A DNA stretch of 64,000 nt. Origin: Hydrogenimonas thermophila. Lineage in GTDB: Bacteria; Campylobacterota; Campylobacteria; Campylobacterales; Hydrogenimonadaceae. The DNA is taken from NCBI RefSeq assembly GCF_900115615.1, contig NZ_FOXB01000006.1:1-64000 (forward strand). The letters are read 5' to 3'. Shown piece by piece: positions 9,338 through 19,421 of the stretch. Both the position numbers and the translations under genes were made by a program. Position 1 is the first letter of the stretch, and every line of letters begins with the position of its first letter. Under the pieces are notes generated by a model. That model saw nothing but the letters and a program-made list of their open reading frames with translations, ran no database searches and had not been told where the DNA came from.

Positions 9338-9439
9338 GTGTCAATTCCCTTTTTTCAGGTAGTTGTAACCGATTTTTTTGTAAAATCGCCTAATTTTGGA
9401 GTATTGTACCAAAGAACTCACGTTAATAAAGGGTTTGGA

Positions 9440-12400
9440 ATGGATTTATTGCGAGGATTTAAAGATAACTGTGGTTTTGGACTTGTTGCCAATATTGACA
9501 ACACTCCAAGTCACGAACTTTTGGAAGATGCAATTCATGCGCTTGAACGCATGATGCACCGAGGTGCAATTGCAGCAGACGGAAAGAGTGGTGACGGAAG
9601 TGGACTACTTCTTTCTATGCCTGAAAAATTTATGGCAAAAATTGCTAAAGAGGCTGGTCATACTTTACCCTCTCAGTATGCAGTTGCCCAAATTTTTTAC
9701 AAGAATGAAGATAGCATTAAAGTCTTTGAAGAGATGTGTGCAAAAAATGACTTACGTGTCATTTTTATGCGAAAAGTTCCTGTAAATACTGATGCATTGG
9801 GACAATTTGCGCTTGAAACTTTACCAACAATTGTTCAGGTATTTGTTGCGCCTAACTCACTTATGGCAACAAAACGATTTGAAGCACTCATCTATCTTAC
9901 AAGACGTGAAACTGAAAATGCATTGAGAGAGGATGAGGAATTTTACATTCCAAGCTTTTCAAATAGAGTAATCAGCTATAAAGGGCTGGTTATGCCAACA
10001 CACATAAAAGAGTTCTATCCAGATCTTAATGATCCTGATTTTGAGATAAGTTTTTCACTTTTCCATCAACGTTTCTCAACAAATACACTTCCTCAGTGGC
10101 GACTTGCACAGCCTTTTAGGATGATTGCTCATAATGGTGAAATTAACTCTGTTGAAGCAAACCGTTTCAATGTAATAGCTAAGTGCGAATCTGTAAAATC
10201 AGAAGTATTCAGCGATGAAGAACTAAAACGCATGATGCCACTGCTTCAGGATGGCTCAAGTGACAGTGCAAGCCTTGATAATTTCTTTGAATTTTTACGT
10301 GTAAATGGTATGGATATTTTTAAAGCAGTACGTGCTGTAATTCCTGCTCCGTGGCAAAATACTCCTCATATGGATGCAAACTTAAGAGCATTTTATGAGT
10401 ATATGAGCACATGTTTTGAAGCTTGGGACGGTCCAGCAGCTGTTAGCTTTACAGATGGACGCTACATTGGATGTGTTCTAGATAGAAACGGATTGCGTCC
10501 TGCAAAGTATATTGTTACTAAAGATCGCCGTTTGATTATTTCAAGTGAATATGGTGTTGTTGATATAGAAGATGACAATATCTTAGAAAGAGGCCGTTTA
10601 CAGTCTGGAGAGATGATTGGTCTTGACCTTAAGTATGGTACGATACTTAAAAATGATGAGATTAATGAGTATCTTAAAAATTCTAAGCCATATGCTGAGT
10701 GGCTTAATGAGCAAATGGTTTATCTTCAAGAGTATGTAGAAAAACCATTTGAAAATCTTGAGTACTACAATGTTGATGATATCATAGAGAAACAGCGTTA
10801 CTTTAATATAACCCAAGAGGTTATTGATCAAATAGTAGAACCTATGGTTAAAGATGGTAAAGAGCCTACCGGATCAATGGGTGATGATACTCCTATTGCT
10901 GCTTTTTCAAATGTTCAACGAAACTTTACAGACTTTTTCAAGCAAAAATTTGCACAGGTAACCAACCCTCCTATAGATCCGATAAGAGAAAAAGTTGTTA
11001 TGAGTATTAATACTGGATTTGGTGAGATACACAATATTTTAGATGAAGATCCAGACCATTCACAACGCCTTAAAACAACATCGCCAATATTGACATTTGA
11101 AAAGCTTGAAGTTTTAAAAAGCTTTGGTGATGAGAAGCATCCACGATTTAAACCATATTACAAAAACAGAACATATAGTACCACTTTCGAAGAGAATCTA
11201 AAGGGAAGTTTGGAAGACTTAGTTTATGACATTATTGAAGATGTTAAAAATGATGGTGTTCGAATTGTAATTCTTGATGATAAAGCACTAGGTAAAAAGT
11301 ATAAGACAATACCTATGGCAATGGCTGTAGGTCGTTTAAACTATGCACTTCTTGATGCTGGAGTTCGACATCTTGTAAGTATTGTTGCAATAACAGGTGA
11401 GGTAATAGATTCTCACTCTGTAGCTTGTCTATTGGCATATGGAGCATCAGCAGTATGTCCATATATGCTATTTGCTACAGTTTACAAACTCTTAAAAGAT
11501 AAAGACCTTACAGAGTATGAGATGCGTAATGAATTTAAAAAGGTTCACAGCGCATTGGGTGCTGGAATATTGAAAATTATGTCTAAAATGGGAATCTCTA
11601 CTGTAGCGTCATACAGAAATTCAGCACTATTTGATGTAATTGGTCTATCAAATGAGGTAGTTGAGGACTGTTTTAGAAATTCACATACTCTTGTTCCTGG
11701 TATTGGATATGATGATATAGAAAAACGAATTGAGAAGTATCATAAAGATGCATTTGAGCATGAACATATCAATAAACTTTTCCCTCTAAATGTAGGAGGT
11801 ATTTATAAGTATATTGATAAAGGTGAGTATCATGACTATGCACCTGTAGTCTCTATGGCTATGCGTCAGGCAGCTACAACAGGGAAAAAAGAAGATTTTA
11901 ATGTTGTTAAAAATCTTATAGAAAAACGTGATAAAAAGATGATCCGAGACTTCTTCGAGATCAAAAGCGATCGTAAACCTATTCCTGTTGAAGAAGTAGA
12001 GCCATTAGAAGCAATTTTCAAAAGATTTGCAAGTGCAGCTATGAGTTTAGGCTCAATCTCTCCTGAAGCACATGAAGCAATAGCTGAAGCTATGAACCGC
12101 ATAGGAGCTCAGTCTAACAGCGGTGAAGGTGGTGAAGATGCAAGCCGTTTTAATACTATTAAAAACTCAAAAATTAAACAGGTTGCATCAGGACGCTTTG
12201 GTGTAACACCTGCTTATCTTAGAAGTGCTGAAGAGATTCAGATCAAAATTGCTCAAGGTGCAAAACCTGGTGAAGGTGGTCAGTTACCTGGTCATAAAGT
12301 TACAGCTCTCATTGCTCGCTTGCGACATACAATGCCTGGCGTAACACTTATATCTCCGCCACCGCATCACGATATCTATTCTATTGAGGATTTGGCTCAG

Positions 12401-13864
12401 CTTATTTTTGACCTTAAGCAAGTTAACCCTGAAGCTGTAATAACAGTTAAGTTGGTTTCTACTGCTGGTGTAGGAACAATTGCAGCTGGTGTTGCCAAAG
12501 CTTATGCTGATAAGATTATTATCTCAGGTGGTGACGGCGGTACAGGTGCTGCAGCACTTGGTTCAATCAAGTTTGCAGGTAACCCTTGGGAGATTGGATT
12601 AACTGAAGCACATAATGCTCTAAAAGCTAACCATTTGCGCCAAAATGTTCATCTTCAAACTGATGGTGGACTAAAAACAGGTATGGATATTGTTAAAGCT
12701 GCAATTATGGGTGCTGAAAGCTATGCATTCGGTACAGGTGCATTAACAATGGTTGGTTGTAAAATGCTTCGTATATGTCACTTGAACCGATGTAGTGTAG
12801 GTATTGCTACACAAGAGCCAATGTTACGAGAGCATTTTGAAGGTAGTGTAGAGAGATTGATAAACTACTTTACTCTTGTAGCAGAAGATGTCCGGGAAAT
12901 TATGGCATCTCTTGGTTATGCTACATTAGAAGAGCTAATTGGTAGAACAGACCTTCTAAAAGTGATAGATGATGATTTTGCTAAGAAGTTTGACTTTAGT
13001 TCAATTTTGATGCGCCTTGACGGTCCTGATACATGTCAGGTTGAATCAAATGTTCCTTTTGATACAAATGAGTTTGAAAAAGATGTACTTAAAGAGGCAT
13101 CTGCTGCAATTCAAAATCCAAATAAAAAGATATTTATCAAACGTAACATCTGTAACCTTAACAGAAGTTTTGGTGCCCTTGTAAGTGGTGAAATAGCCAA
13201 GTATTATGGTGATGCAGGATTGCCTGAAGATAGCATTAAGATTCAACTAAAAGGTATTGCAGGACAATCATTTGGTGCTTTCTTGATCAAAGGTGTTTCA
13301 CTTCGTATTGATGGTGTAGCTAACGATTATGTTGGTAAAGGTATGAATGGAGGTAAGATAATTATAGCTCCACTGAATCAAGGAGAACAATTTTCTGCTG
13401 CAGGTAACACATGCCTTTATGGTGCAACAGGTGGTAAACTTTTTGTAGCAGGCAATGTTGGTGAACGCTTTGCAGTTCGTAACTCAGGTGCTTTAGCTGT
13501 TGTTGAAGGAACTGGAGATCATGCTTGTGAATATATGACAGGCGGGGTTATTGTAATCCTCGGAAGTACCGGTGTTAACTTTGGTGCTGGTATGACAGGG
13601 GGACTTGCATTTGTATATGACAAAGAGCATACATTTGTAGAAAATGTTAATCAAGAACTGGTTGAAGTAAGACGTATAGATACTGATGAAACTGATGAAG
13701 CTCGTCACTATCTCAAGCGTCTATTATGTGAATATTACAATGAAACTGGAAGTCTCAAGGCAAGACGAATACTTGATAGTTTCAGAATGGAGATCCGTAA
13801 CTTCTGGATGGTAAGACCAAAAGAGTTGCGCAAAGTACCTTTGAATTTGGATGAGGGGGAGTAA
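9440..13864 (+). CDS. gltB: Glutamate synthase [NADPH] large subunit
   Basis: 1474 residues from ATG 9440. An in-frame upstream ATG at 9338 is unlikely, as it would add 34 unrelated residues covering the leader. GltB takes the amide of glutamine, channels ammonia and makes glutamate from 2-oxoglutarate. Cys11 in NCGFGLVA is the expected N-terminal nucleophile after removal of a ten-residue propeptide. Order: class II amidotransferase (~11-380), central linker (~430-720), FMN-binding synthase barrel (~790-1160) with the [3Fe-4S] cysteines C1107-x5-C1113-x4-C1118, and GXGXG helix (~1220-1420). gltD follows directly. A small hairpin (9370-9388) sits in the leader. Confidence 0.97.
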   Translation: MDLLRGFKDNCGFGLVANIDNTPSHELLEDAIHALERMMHRGAIAADGKSGDGSGLLLSMPEKFMAKIAKEAGHTLPSQYAVAQIFYKNEDSIKVFEEMCAKNDLRVIFMRKVPVNTDALGQFALETLPTIVQVFVAPNSLMATKRFEALIYLTRRETENALREDEEFYIPSFSNRVISYKGLVMPTHIKEFYPDLNDPDFEISFSLFHQRFSTNTLPQWRLAQPFRMIAHNGEINSVEANRFNVIAKCESVKSEVFSDEELKRMMPLLQDGSSDSASLDNFFEFLRVNGMDIFKAVRAVIPAPWQNTPHMDANLRAFYEYMSTCFEAWDGPAAVSFTDGRYIGCVLDRNGLRPAKYIVTKDRRLIISSEYGVVDIEDDNILERGRLQSGEMIGLDLKYGTILKNDEINEYLKNSKPYAEWLNEQMVYLQEYVEKPFENLEYYNVDDIIEKQRYFNITQEVIDQIVEPMVKDGKEPTGSMGDDTPIAAFSNVQRNFTDFFKQKFAQVTNPPIDPIREKVVMSINTGFGEIHNILDEDPDHSQRLKTTSPILTFEKLEVLKSFGDEKHPRFKPYYKNRTYSTTFEENLKGSLEDLVYDIIEDVKNDGVRIVILDDKALGKKYKTIPMAMAVGRLNYALLDAGVRHLVSIVAITGEVIDSHSVACLLAYGASAVCPYMLFATVYKLLKDKDLTEYEMRNEFKKVHSALGAGILKIMSKMGISTVASYRNSALFDVIGLSNEVVEDCFRNSHTLVPGIGYDDIEKRIEKYHKDAFEHEHINKLFPLNVGGIYKYIDKGEYHDYAPVVSMAMRQAATTGKKEDFNVVKNLIEKRDKKMIRDFFEIKSDRKPIPVEEVEPLEAIFKRFASAAMSLGSISPEAHEAIAEAMNRIGAQSNSGEGGEDASRFNTIKNSKIKQVASGRFGVTPAYLRSAEEIQIKIAQGAKPGEGGQLPGHKVTALIARLRHTMPGVTLISPPPHHDIYSIEDLAQLIFDLKQVNPEAVITVKLVSTAGVGTIAAGVAKAYADKIIISGGDGGTGAAALGSIKFAGNPWEIGLTEAHNALKANHLRQNVHLQTDGGLKTGMDIVKAAIMGAESYAFGTGALTMVGCKMLRICHLNRCSVGIATQEPMLREHFEGSVERLINYFTLVAEDVREIMASLGYATLEELIGRTDLLKVIDDDFAKKFDFSSILMRLDGPDTCQVESNVPFDTNEFEKDVLKEASAAIQNPNKKIFIKRNICNLNRSFGALVSGEIAKYYGDAGLPEDSIKIQLKGIAGQSFGAFLIKGVSLRIDGVANDYVGKGMNGGKIIIAPLNQGEQFSAAGNTCLYGATGGKLFVAGNVGERFAVRNSGALAVVEGTGDHACEYMTGGVIVILGSTGVNFGAGMTGGLAFVYDKEHTFVENVNQELVEVRRIDTDETDEARHYLKRLLCEYYNETGSLKARRILDSFRMEIRNFWMVRPKELRKVPLNLDEGE

Positions 13865-13865
13865 A

Positions 13866-15248
13866 ATGCAAAATTTCGTATTTGTAGAGAGAGTTGACCC
13901 AAGAAAGCGCAATGTTGTAGAACGGATCAAAGATTTTAATGAGATTTATGAGGTATATAGTCAAAATGAAGCATCTAGTCAGTCAGAGCGATGTATTCAG
14001 TGTGGAGATCCGTACTGCCACAATAAATGCCCATTGCACAACTATATTCCTCAATGGCTAAAGGCTGTAGCAGACAAAGATTTAGAGTTGGCATTTAATC
14101 TTTCAAATGAGCCTTCACCATTCCCAGAAATTATGGGTCGAATTTGCCCTCATGACAGATTGTGTGAGGGTGATTGTACTCTTAATGATGGTTATGGTGC
14201 AATCACAATTGGACCTGTTGAGACATTTATTAATGAAGAGGGTTTTAAAGCTGGATTAAAACCTAAATTTGCTGATGAGAAAACAGGTAAAAGAGTAGCA
14301 ATAGTTGGTGCAGGTCCAGCAGGTCTTTCTGCAGCAACTTATCTACTTCGTGCTGGAATAGATGTAGAAATTTTTGAGCGTGCTGACAGGCCAGGTGGAC
14401 TTTTGACATATGGAATTCCAGGTTTTAAACTTGACAAAAATGTACTTTTCCGCCGTGTAAAATGGATGGAAGAGGCAGGACTAAAGATCCACTATGGCGT
14501 AGAAGTTGGAAAAGATAAGCCATTTGATGAGTTGACAAGAGATTTTGATGCTGTATTTATTGGTGTAGGTGCAACTAAACAAAGACGTCCAGGTATTCCA
14601 AATGAGAATGCCAAAGGATGTTTAATGGCTATGGATCTTTTAGTTAATGTTCAGCGAAAACAGTTTGGTGATTCATATAATAAGCAAGTGGATGTAAAAG
14701 ATAAGCGCGTTGTTGTAATAGGCGGTGGTGACACTGCTATGGACTGCGTTCGTACATCATTGCGTGAAGGTGCAAGAAGCGTAACATGTCTTTATAGACG
14801 AGATGCTAGAAATATGCCTGGATCTCGCAAAGAGTATCTTAATGCAAAAGAGGAGGGTGTTGATTTTATTTTCAATGCATCTCCAAAACAGGTCATTGTT
14901 AATAATGATGGCGAAGTTATTGGAATTGAGATGCTTAAAACCGCTCTTGGAGAGCCTGATGAGAGTGGTAGACAACGCCTTAAAGAGATTGAAGGCAGTG
15001 AATTTAGGGTTGATGCTGATGTCATAATTTTCGCACTTGGTTTTACCCCAGTTCCATTTGAGTTTTTATCTGCAAATGGAATAGAGACAAACTCTTGGGG
15101 TGGAATTGAAATAGATGAAAACTTTGAAACATCTACCAAAGGTGTTTATGCCGGAGGAGACTGTAGAAGAGGGGCTGATCTTGTAGTTACAGCAGTTTAT
15201 GATGGTCGTGAAGCTGCTAAAGCAATTATAAAAAATCTGTTGGGATAA
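13866..15248 (+). CDS. gltD: Glutamate synthase [NADPH] small subunit
   Basis: 460 residues; ATG 13866 follows GAGGGGGA and lies one base after the gltB stop. GltD is the FAD- and NADPH-binding beta subunit that passes electrons to GltB. The N-terminal iron-sulfur region shows C43-x2-C46-x4-C51-x3-C55 and C94, C100, C104, the usual ligands for two [4Fe-4S] clusters. The FAD site is VAIVGAGPAGLSAA and the NADPH site VVVIGGGDTAMD. A C-terminal GVYAGGDCRRG completes the FAD fold. Length is normal. Confidence 0.96.
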   Translation: MQNFVFVERVDPRKRNVVERIKDFNEIYEVYSQNEASSQSERCIQCGDPYCHNKCPLHNYIPQWLKAVADKDLELAFNLSNEPSPFPEIMGRICPHDRLCEGDCTLNDGYGAITIGPVETFINEEGFKAGLKPKFADEKTGKRVAIVGAGPAGLSAATYLLRAGIDVEIFERADRPGGLLTYGIPGFKLDKNVLFRRVKWMEEAGLKIHYGVEVGKDKPFDELTRDFDAVFIGVGATKQRRPGIPNENAKGCLMAMDLLVNVQRKQFGDSYNKQVDVKDKRVVVIGGGDTAMDCVRTSLREGARSVTCLYRRDARNMPGSRKEYLNAKEEGVDFIFNASPKQVIVNNDGEVIGIEMLKTALGEPDESGRQRLKEIEGSEFRVDADVIIFALGFTPVPFEFLSANGIETNSWGGIEIDENFETSTKGVYAGGDCRRGADLVVTAVYDGREAAKAIIKNLLG

Positions 15249-15253
15249 TCAGG

Positions 15254-15982
15254 TTGACTCCTTTTGTCAAAGAGGTTCAATCTGCTGCTAGAAAGCTATA
15301 TGCAATTCTTTCAAAAGGATGGCATTATAGCTATTCTGTACATTCAGATATAGGAGCTGGAGGTGACAGAACAGCGGGGATTGACTCTTTGGCTGAAACA
15401 ATCTATATAGACGCATTAAACAAGTTTGGACAGATTGACTCTGAAGAGAGTGGTATTATAGGTTGTAATAGTGCAACTAAAATTATAATAGATCCAATTG
15501 ATGGCAGTGATAATGCCATTTCTGGTTTTCCATATTATGGATCTTCAATTGCTCTTGAGAGAGATGGTAAGGTTAAAGAAGCAGTTGTTGTAAACTTGGC
15601 AAATGGTGACTTTTTTTATAAAATTGACTCTGCATTAATGCGTGGAAAACTTAATTCAGATAATTTTGAGCCTGTTATTAAAAGAAAAGATGCCATGGTC
15701 GGTATATTTGAAAAAGCATATGCTTATCCAGTTTTATCACAAGCTCTTTTGAGTAAAAATATAAAATTTAGATCTCCCGGTGCAGTAGCGCTTTCTCTAG
15801 CTTACGCACATAATGTTAATTTTGTTATCTTTGCAGGTCCAAGACGCCGATACGATTTTGCAGCGGCGCTTTGTATGTGTGAAGGATTGGAAATTATTGA
15901 AGAAGATGAACTACTGATTGTAGCAAAATCGAGCCAACTAGCACAGAATTTACACCATCTAGCACTTGCTCAAAAAGGATAA
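15254..15982 (+). CDS. Inositol monophosphatase / fructose-1,6-bisphosphatase family phosphatase
   Basis: 242 residues from TTG 15254, five bases after gltD. The metal-binding motif DPIDGSDN (around residue 79) and the upstream DSEESG acidic site are diagnostic of the IMPase/FBPase superfamily of lithium-sensitive sugar phosphatases. C-terminal GPRRRYDFAAAL stands where the family has its second metal aspartate. Substrate is unclear: inositol phosphate, FBP and 3'-phosphoadenosine phosphate are all possible. A homologue next to accD is known in Campylobacter. No better start is visible downstream. Confidence 0.85.
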   Translation: MTPFVKEVQSAARKLYAILSKGWHYSYSVHSDIGAGGDRTAGIDSLAETIYIDALNKFGQIDSEESGIIGCNSATKIIIDPIDGSDNAISGFPYYGSSIALERDGKVKEAVVVNLANGDFFYKIDSALMRGKLNSDNFEPVIKRKDAMVGIFEKAYAYPVLSQALLSKNIKFRSPGAVALSLAYAHNVNFVIFAGPRRRYDFAAALCMCEGLEIIEEDELLIVAKSSQLAQNLHHLALAQKG

Positions 15983-15985
15983 TAG

Positions 15986-16867
15986 ATGAACTTTGGAAAT
16001 ATTTTTAAGAGTATACGAAAAGAGCATCCAAAGCCGGCAGAAGCACCAGCACACTGGATCAAATGTCCTAAATGTAATGCATTAATGTATTATAAAGAGA
16101 TTGATGCAAACCATTATGTTTGTCCTAAGTGTGGCTATCATATGCGTCTGTCTGCAGATCAAAGAATCAAACTTTTAGCTGATGAGGGAACTTTTATAGA
16201 ACACGACAGCAACCTTGAACCTGTTGATCCTCTTAAGTTTGTTGATAAAAAGAGTTATAAAAAGAGATTGGAAGAGGCAAAGAAAAAGAGTGGACGAACA
16301 TCATCTGTTGTCAGTGGCTCTTGTAAAATAGATGGAGAGTCTGTTGAATTAGTTGTATTTGATTTTTCTTTTATGGGTGGTAGTTTAGGCTCTGTTGAAG
16401 GTGAAAAGATTGTTAGAGCTGTCAATCGTGCTTTAGAAAAAAGATGTGGTGTTGTAATTGTTAGTGCAAGTGGTGGTGCTAGAATGCAAGAGAGTACATA
16501 TTCGCTAATGCAAATGGCAAAAACAAGTGCAGCATTGGCAAAACTTGATGATGAAAAGCTTCCATTTATCTCTGTACTTACAGATCCTACAATGGGAGGT
16601 GTGTCTGCATCATTTGCTATGCTTGGTGATATTATAATTGCGGAACCTGAAGCTTTAATTGGTTTTGCAGGACAACGTGTAATTAAACAGACTATTGGTG
16701 CAGATTTACCAGAAGGTTTTCAACGTTCAGAGTTTTTGCTAGAGCATGGTTTAATAGATAAAGTTGTACAAAGACGTGATTTAAAAAATACAATAGGTAC
16801 ACTGCTTAAGCTTTTTAGCAATGAAAAAAATAAAGATAATGATAATGAATTGAGTGTTGAAAATTGA
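15986..16867 (+). CDS. accD: Acetyl-CoA carboxylase carboxyltransferase subunit beta
   Basis: 293 residues. AccD with AccA transfers the carboxyl group from biotin to acetyl-CoA, the first step of fatty acid synthesis. An N-terminal zinc ribbon is formed by C27, C30, C46 and C49. The crotonase-like carboxyltransferase fold shows SASGGARMQE, TDPTMGGVSASFA and GFAGQRVIKQT. It starts three bases after the IMPase gene and its TGA overlaps the next gene's TTG start, so the block is tightly coupled. Confidence 0.96.
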   Translation: MNFGNIFKSIRKEHPKPAEAPAHWIKCPKCNALMYYKEIDANHYVCPKCGYHMRLSADQRIKLLADEGTFIEHDSNLEPVDPLKFVDKKSYKKRLEEAKKKSGRTSSVVSGSCKIDGESVELVVFDFSFMGGSLGSVEGEKIVRAVNRALEKRCGVVIVSASGGARMQESTYSLMQMAKTSAALAKLDDEKLPFISVLTDPTMGGVSASFAMLGDIIIAEPEALIGFAGQRVIKQTIGADLPEGFQRSEFLLEHGLIDKVVQRRDLKNTIGTLLKLFSNEKNKDNDNELSVEN

Positions 16868-17424
16868 AAATATATGCTTTATTAGACGAAGCTTCTTTGC
16901 AAAAATTTGGCTGGAATACAAAGCAGTTTGTTGAGCGGGCAAAAAATGTAGGTGCACAGATTATTCAGTATAGAAATAAAAATGGCTCACTAAAAGAGAT
17001 TAAAAGTAGGTTGCAAGAGATTGTATCACTTTTTGACGGAATTGTGATTGTAAATGACTATCCAGAATTAGCTCATTTGTGTCACGGTCTTCATGTAGGA
17101 CAAGAGGATTTAAAAAATTTTGGTGCTACATCTCATGAAGCTGTTTTAACTCTAAAGAAAAAAATAGGGGATTCTCGTTGGCTGGGAATCTCTACCCATA
17201 ACGCAGAAGAGATAGAAATAGCCAATACTCTACCATTAAACTACATAGGTCTTGGAGCTTACCGAAATACTAATACAAAGTCTGATGCGAGAGTTTTAGG
17301 TGATGAGTTACCAAGACTTGCTGCACTATCACGTCATCCTGTTGCTGCAATTGGTGGTGTCACTTTAAGCGATAAAATAGATAATGTTACCTATCTGGTT
17401 ATAGGTAGTGCTCTTTATAGATAA
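16864..17424 (+). CDS. Thiamine phosphate synthase family protein (ThiE/TenI-like)
   Basis: 186 residues from TTG 16864, overlapping the accD stop. The TIM-barrel pattern fits the thiamine phosphate synthase/TenI family: QIIQYRNK, VNDYPELA, LHVGQEDL, GISTHN, YIGLGA and AIGGVT. ThiE joins HMP-PP and thiazole phosphate; TenI-type relatives aromatise the thiazole. The protein is slightly short (ThiE about 210) and the R of the usual QxR motif is present. Which activity it has cannot be decided from sequence alone. It stands between accD and rlmH, not with other thi genes. Confidence 0.75.
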   Translation: MKIYALLDEASLQKFGWNTKQFVERAKNVGAQIIQYRNKNGSLKEIKSRLQEIVSLFDGIVIVNDYPELAHLCHGLHVGQEDLKNFGATSHEAVLTLKKKIGDSRWLGISTHNAEEIEIANTLPLNYIGLGAYRNTNTKSDARVLGDELPRLAALSRHPVAAIGGVTLSDKIDNVTYLVIGSALYR

Positions 17425-17433
17425 GGAGATGTT

Positions 17434-17895
17434 TTGATAAATATCAATGTAGTAGCTATTGCCAAGCCTGAAAAAGATTGCTACTCAGAAATTAGTGAGC
17501 ATTTCATCAAAATGTCTAAAAGATTTGCCAAAGTAAATGCAATTGATATTTTTAATTCCAAAGTCACCAAAGCTCAAGATAGTGGAAAAACCAGTGCTCA
17601 AAAAGTTTATGAAGAACTTTTTTCTCCTTGGAGGCAACGTGGTTTTACAATAGCTCTGGATCCATCTGCTAAAGAGATGAAGAGTGAAGATTTCTCTAAA
17701 CTTTTGTCAGATAAATCTGAAGTAACCTTTTTTATTGGAGGAGCTTTTGGGCATAGCAAAGAGTTCTTAAAACAGTGTGACAGAGTTATTAGTTTATCTC
17801 AGCTAACAATGAGTCATAAGATTGCAAAATTGGTACTTTTTGAACAAATTTATCGTGCTTTAACAATTCAATTTAATCATCCATATCATAAATGA
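17434..17895 (+). CDS. rlmH: 23S rRNA (pseudouridine1915-N3)-methyltransferase
   Basis: 153 residues; TTG 17434 is chosen because AAGGAG (17423-17428) lies five bases upstream. This SPOUT-class enzyme methylates pseudouridine 1915 in helix 69 of 23S rRNA. Family motifs are FFIGGAFGH, the knot glycine loop binding SAM, and the C-terminal FEQIYRALTI with HPYHK, which is nearly invariant. Length matches E. coli RlmH (155). Confidence 0.95.
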   Translation: MININVVAIAKPEKDCYSEISEHFIKMSKRFAKVNAIDIFNSKVTKAQDSGKTSAQKVYEELFSPWRQRGFTIALDPSAKEMKSEDFSKLLSDKSEVTFFIGGAFGHSKEFLKQCDRVISLSQLTMSHKIAKLVLFEQIYRALTIQFNHPYHK

Positions 17896-17948
17896 AAATT
17901 TTAGGACAATTTGGATAATATAAAATAATTTTTATCAAGGAGAGATAC

Positions 17949-18305
17949 GTGCGGGAGAATGATATCAGGTTTTTTAAGCAGATGCTTGAAGAGAGACGTG
18001 AGCAAATTCTAAAGAATATAGAAGGAAGTTCAAAAGAGCTGGATGAATTGCATGAAAGCCATGATGTTATGGATGAAGGTGATATTGCTTCTGTTTCAGC
18101 AGACAATTTAATTAATGAAGAGATTATGGCATCTCAACAGAAAGAGTTAGAGGAAATAGATGAAGCATTAGGAAAAATATCGCAAGGAGTCTATGGAGTT
18201 TGTGAAATGTGTGAAGAGCCAATAGGAATGCAGAGATTGAAAGTTAAACCATTTGCAAAATATTGCATAACCTGCAGGCAAATAGCAGAAAAAAGTCCTG
18301 CATAA
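17949..18305 (+). CDS. dksA: DksA/TraR-type zinc-finger transcription factor
   Basis: 118 residues from GTG 17949 with AAGGAGAG just upstream. DksA binds in the RNA polymerase secondary channel and, with ppGpp, adjusts rRNA and amino-acid promoters. A helical coiled-coil hairpin (~5-78) carries an acidic tip (DVMDEGDIAS). The C-terminal zinc finger is C85-x2-C88-x17-C106-x2-C109. It is shorter than E. coli DksA (151), as usual in this phylum. Confidence 0.93.
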   Translation: MRENDIRFFKQMLEERREQILKNIEGSSKELDELHESHDVMDEGDIASVSADNLINEEIMASQQKELEEIDEALGKISQGVYGVCEMCEEPIGMQRLKVKPFAKYCITCRQIAEKSPA

Positions 18306-18327
18306 TTAAAAAAATAAGGAGAGTCAT

Positions 18328-19344
18328 ATGCATTTAAAAAGGTATACATTTGCTTCAATTATTTTGATTGCAGCAGTAAGCTTTTATGTTTATAAAATGG
18401 TGTCTACTGGTACATATACTTTAGAACTGTTAGGAATAAATATTTCACTTCCTATAGCAGTATGGAGTGTTGTACCTATGACTCTCCTTTTTTTAGCTTC
18501 ATTTATACATATATTATATTATGGATTCAAAGATTATTTGAGAAGAAAGAGAGTTTCTCGTGATATTGACAAGCTTGCTGATGCACTTTTTTGGGATGTT
18601 TTAAAAGAGTCAAAAAAACATAACTATACTGATAAAGAGATAAGAAAAATTGGTGTAGTACTAGATATGGGATGTGATAACTTTTTAAAAGTAGACAAAA
18701 AAAAGTGTCATGAACATATTAGAGATGCTATCGATATAGTTACTGCTATTAAACATGGTGAGTTTGTTGATTTGAAAAAGATTAATCTTGATAAATCTAA
18801 TCCATTAACAGTACAAAACTGGCTCAATTTTCTTAAAGCTGAACCTGCTAGAGCAGAAGAGATTTTAAGAAAATCAGAATCTTATGACCAAAAAGTTGTT
18901 AATGAAGCTGTCAAGATTTTTGTTGAAAGTGCTAATGAACAGCAGCTGGAAAAGTATGCACATCTTATTAATAATGACTCATTAATACATCTTTTAGATA
19001 CAATGTCAAAACGTGATGAAAAAGATAAAATATCTCTTGAATTGATAGATAAGCTTTTAATGCAAAAAAGTTTGTCAAATTGTGACTACCTGCTTCTTGC
19101 TCGTAAGTTAAGTAAACTATATACACCTCATGCTCTTCTTTCATTCTTTGAAAAGCTTGTTGCTAGAGATGAGAGAGCGTTTAAAGCCTATATTTTTATA
19201 TTAATAGAGTTTGAAATGCTAGATAGAGCAAATGAACTACTTGAAGATACACAACATGATGAATATCTTGATTTTAAAGCTTTCTTGGACCTTCGTAAAG
19301 CTGGTAAACACTACCCTATAAATCTTCTTTTACAACAGTGCTGA
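18328..19344 (+). CDS. Conserved membrane-anchored protein of unknown function
   Basis: 338 residues, start supported by AAGGAGAG twelve bases upstream. Two membrane helices near the N-terminus (~8-26 and ~43-68) are followed by a basic RRKRVSR stretch and a soluble, mainly helical domain (~80-338) with LxxA spacing, probably in the cytoplasm. I do not recognise the family. A strong hairpin follows the gene. Co-orientation with dksA suggests one transcript. Confidence 0.7.
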   Translation: MHLKRYTFASIILIAAVSFYVYKMVSTGTYTLELLGINISLPIAVWSVVPMTLLFLASFIHILYYGFKDYLRRKRVSRDIDKLADALFWDVLKESKKHNYTDKEIRKIGVVLDMGCDNFLKVDKKKCHEHIRDAIDIVTAIKHGEFVDLKKINLDKSNPLTVQNWLNFLKAEPARAEEILRKSESYDQKVVNEAVKIFVESANEQQLEKYAHLINNDSLIHLLDTMSKRDEKDKISLELIDKLLMQKSLSNCDYLLLARKLSKLYTPHALLSFFEKLVARDERAFKAYIFILIEFEMLDRANELLEDTQHDEYLDFKAFLDLRKAGKHYPINLLLQQC

Positions 19345-19357
19345 TATTTAGCATTTA

Positions 19358-19385
19358 ATGCGTAGTTTTATAAGAAACTACGCAT
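19358..19385. terminator. Hairpin after the membrane protein gene
   Basis: ATGCGTAGTTT (19358-19368) and AAACTACGCAT (19375-19385) form a perfect 11-bp stem with a 6-base loop. It lies 14 bases after the stop at 19344 and before dusB. The following sequence is only weakly T-rich, so termination may be partial. Confidence 0.6.
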
Positions 19386-19421
19386 CACTTATTGTACACT
19401 TCATGCTAAAAAGGTTTTAAA

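Noticed and set aside
9338-9439. Upstream in-frame extension of gltB
   Set aside because: It adds 34 residues unlike GltB, covers a leader hairpin, and would displace the catalytic cysteine from its usual position near the N-terminus.
14792-15139. A 115-residue leftward frame inside gltD
   Set aside because: Fully contained in a well-supported enzyme gene with no ribosome site or neighbour support.
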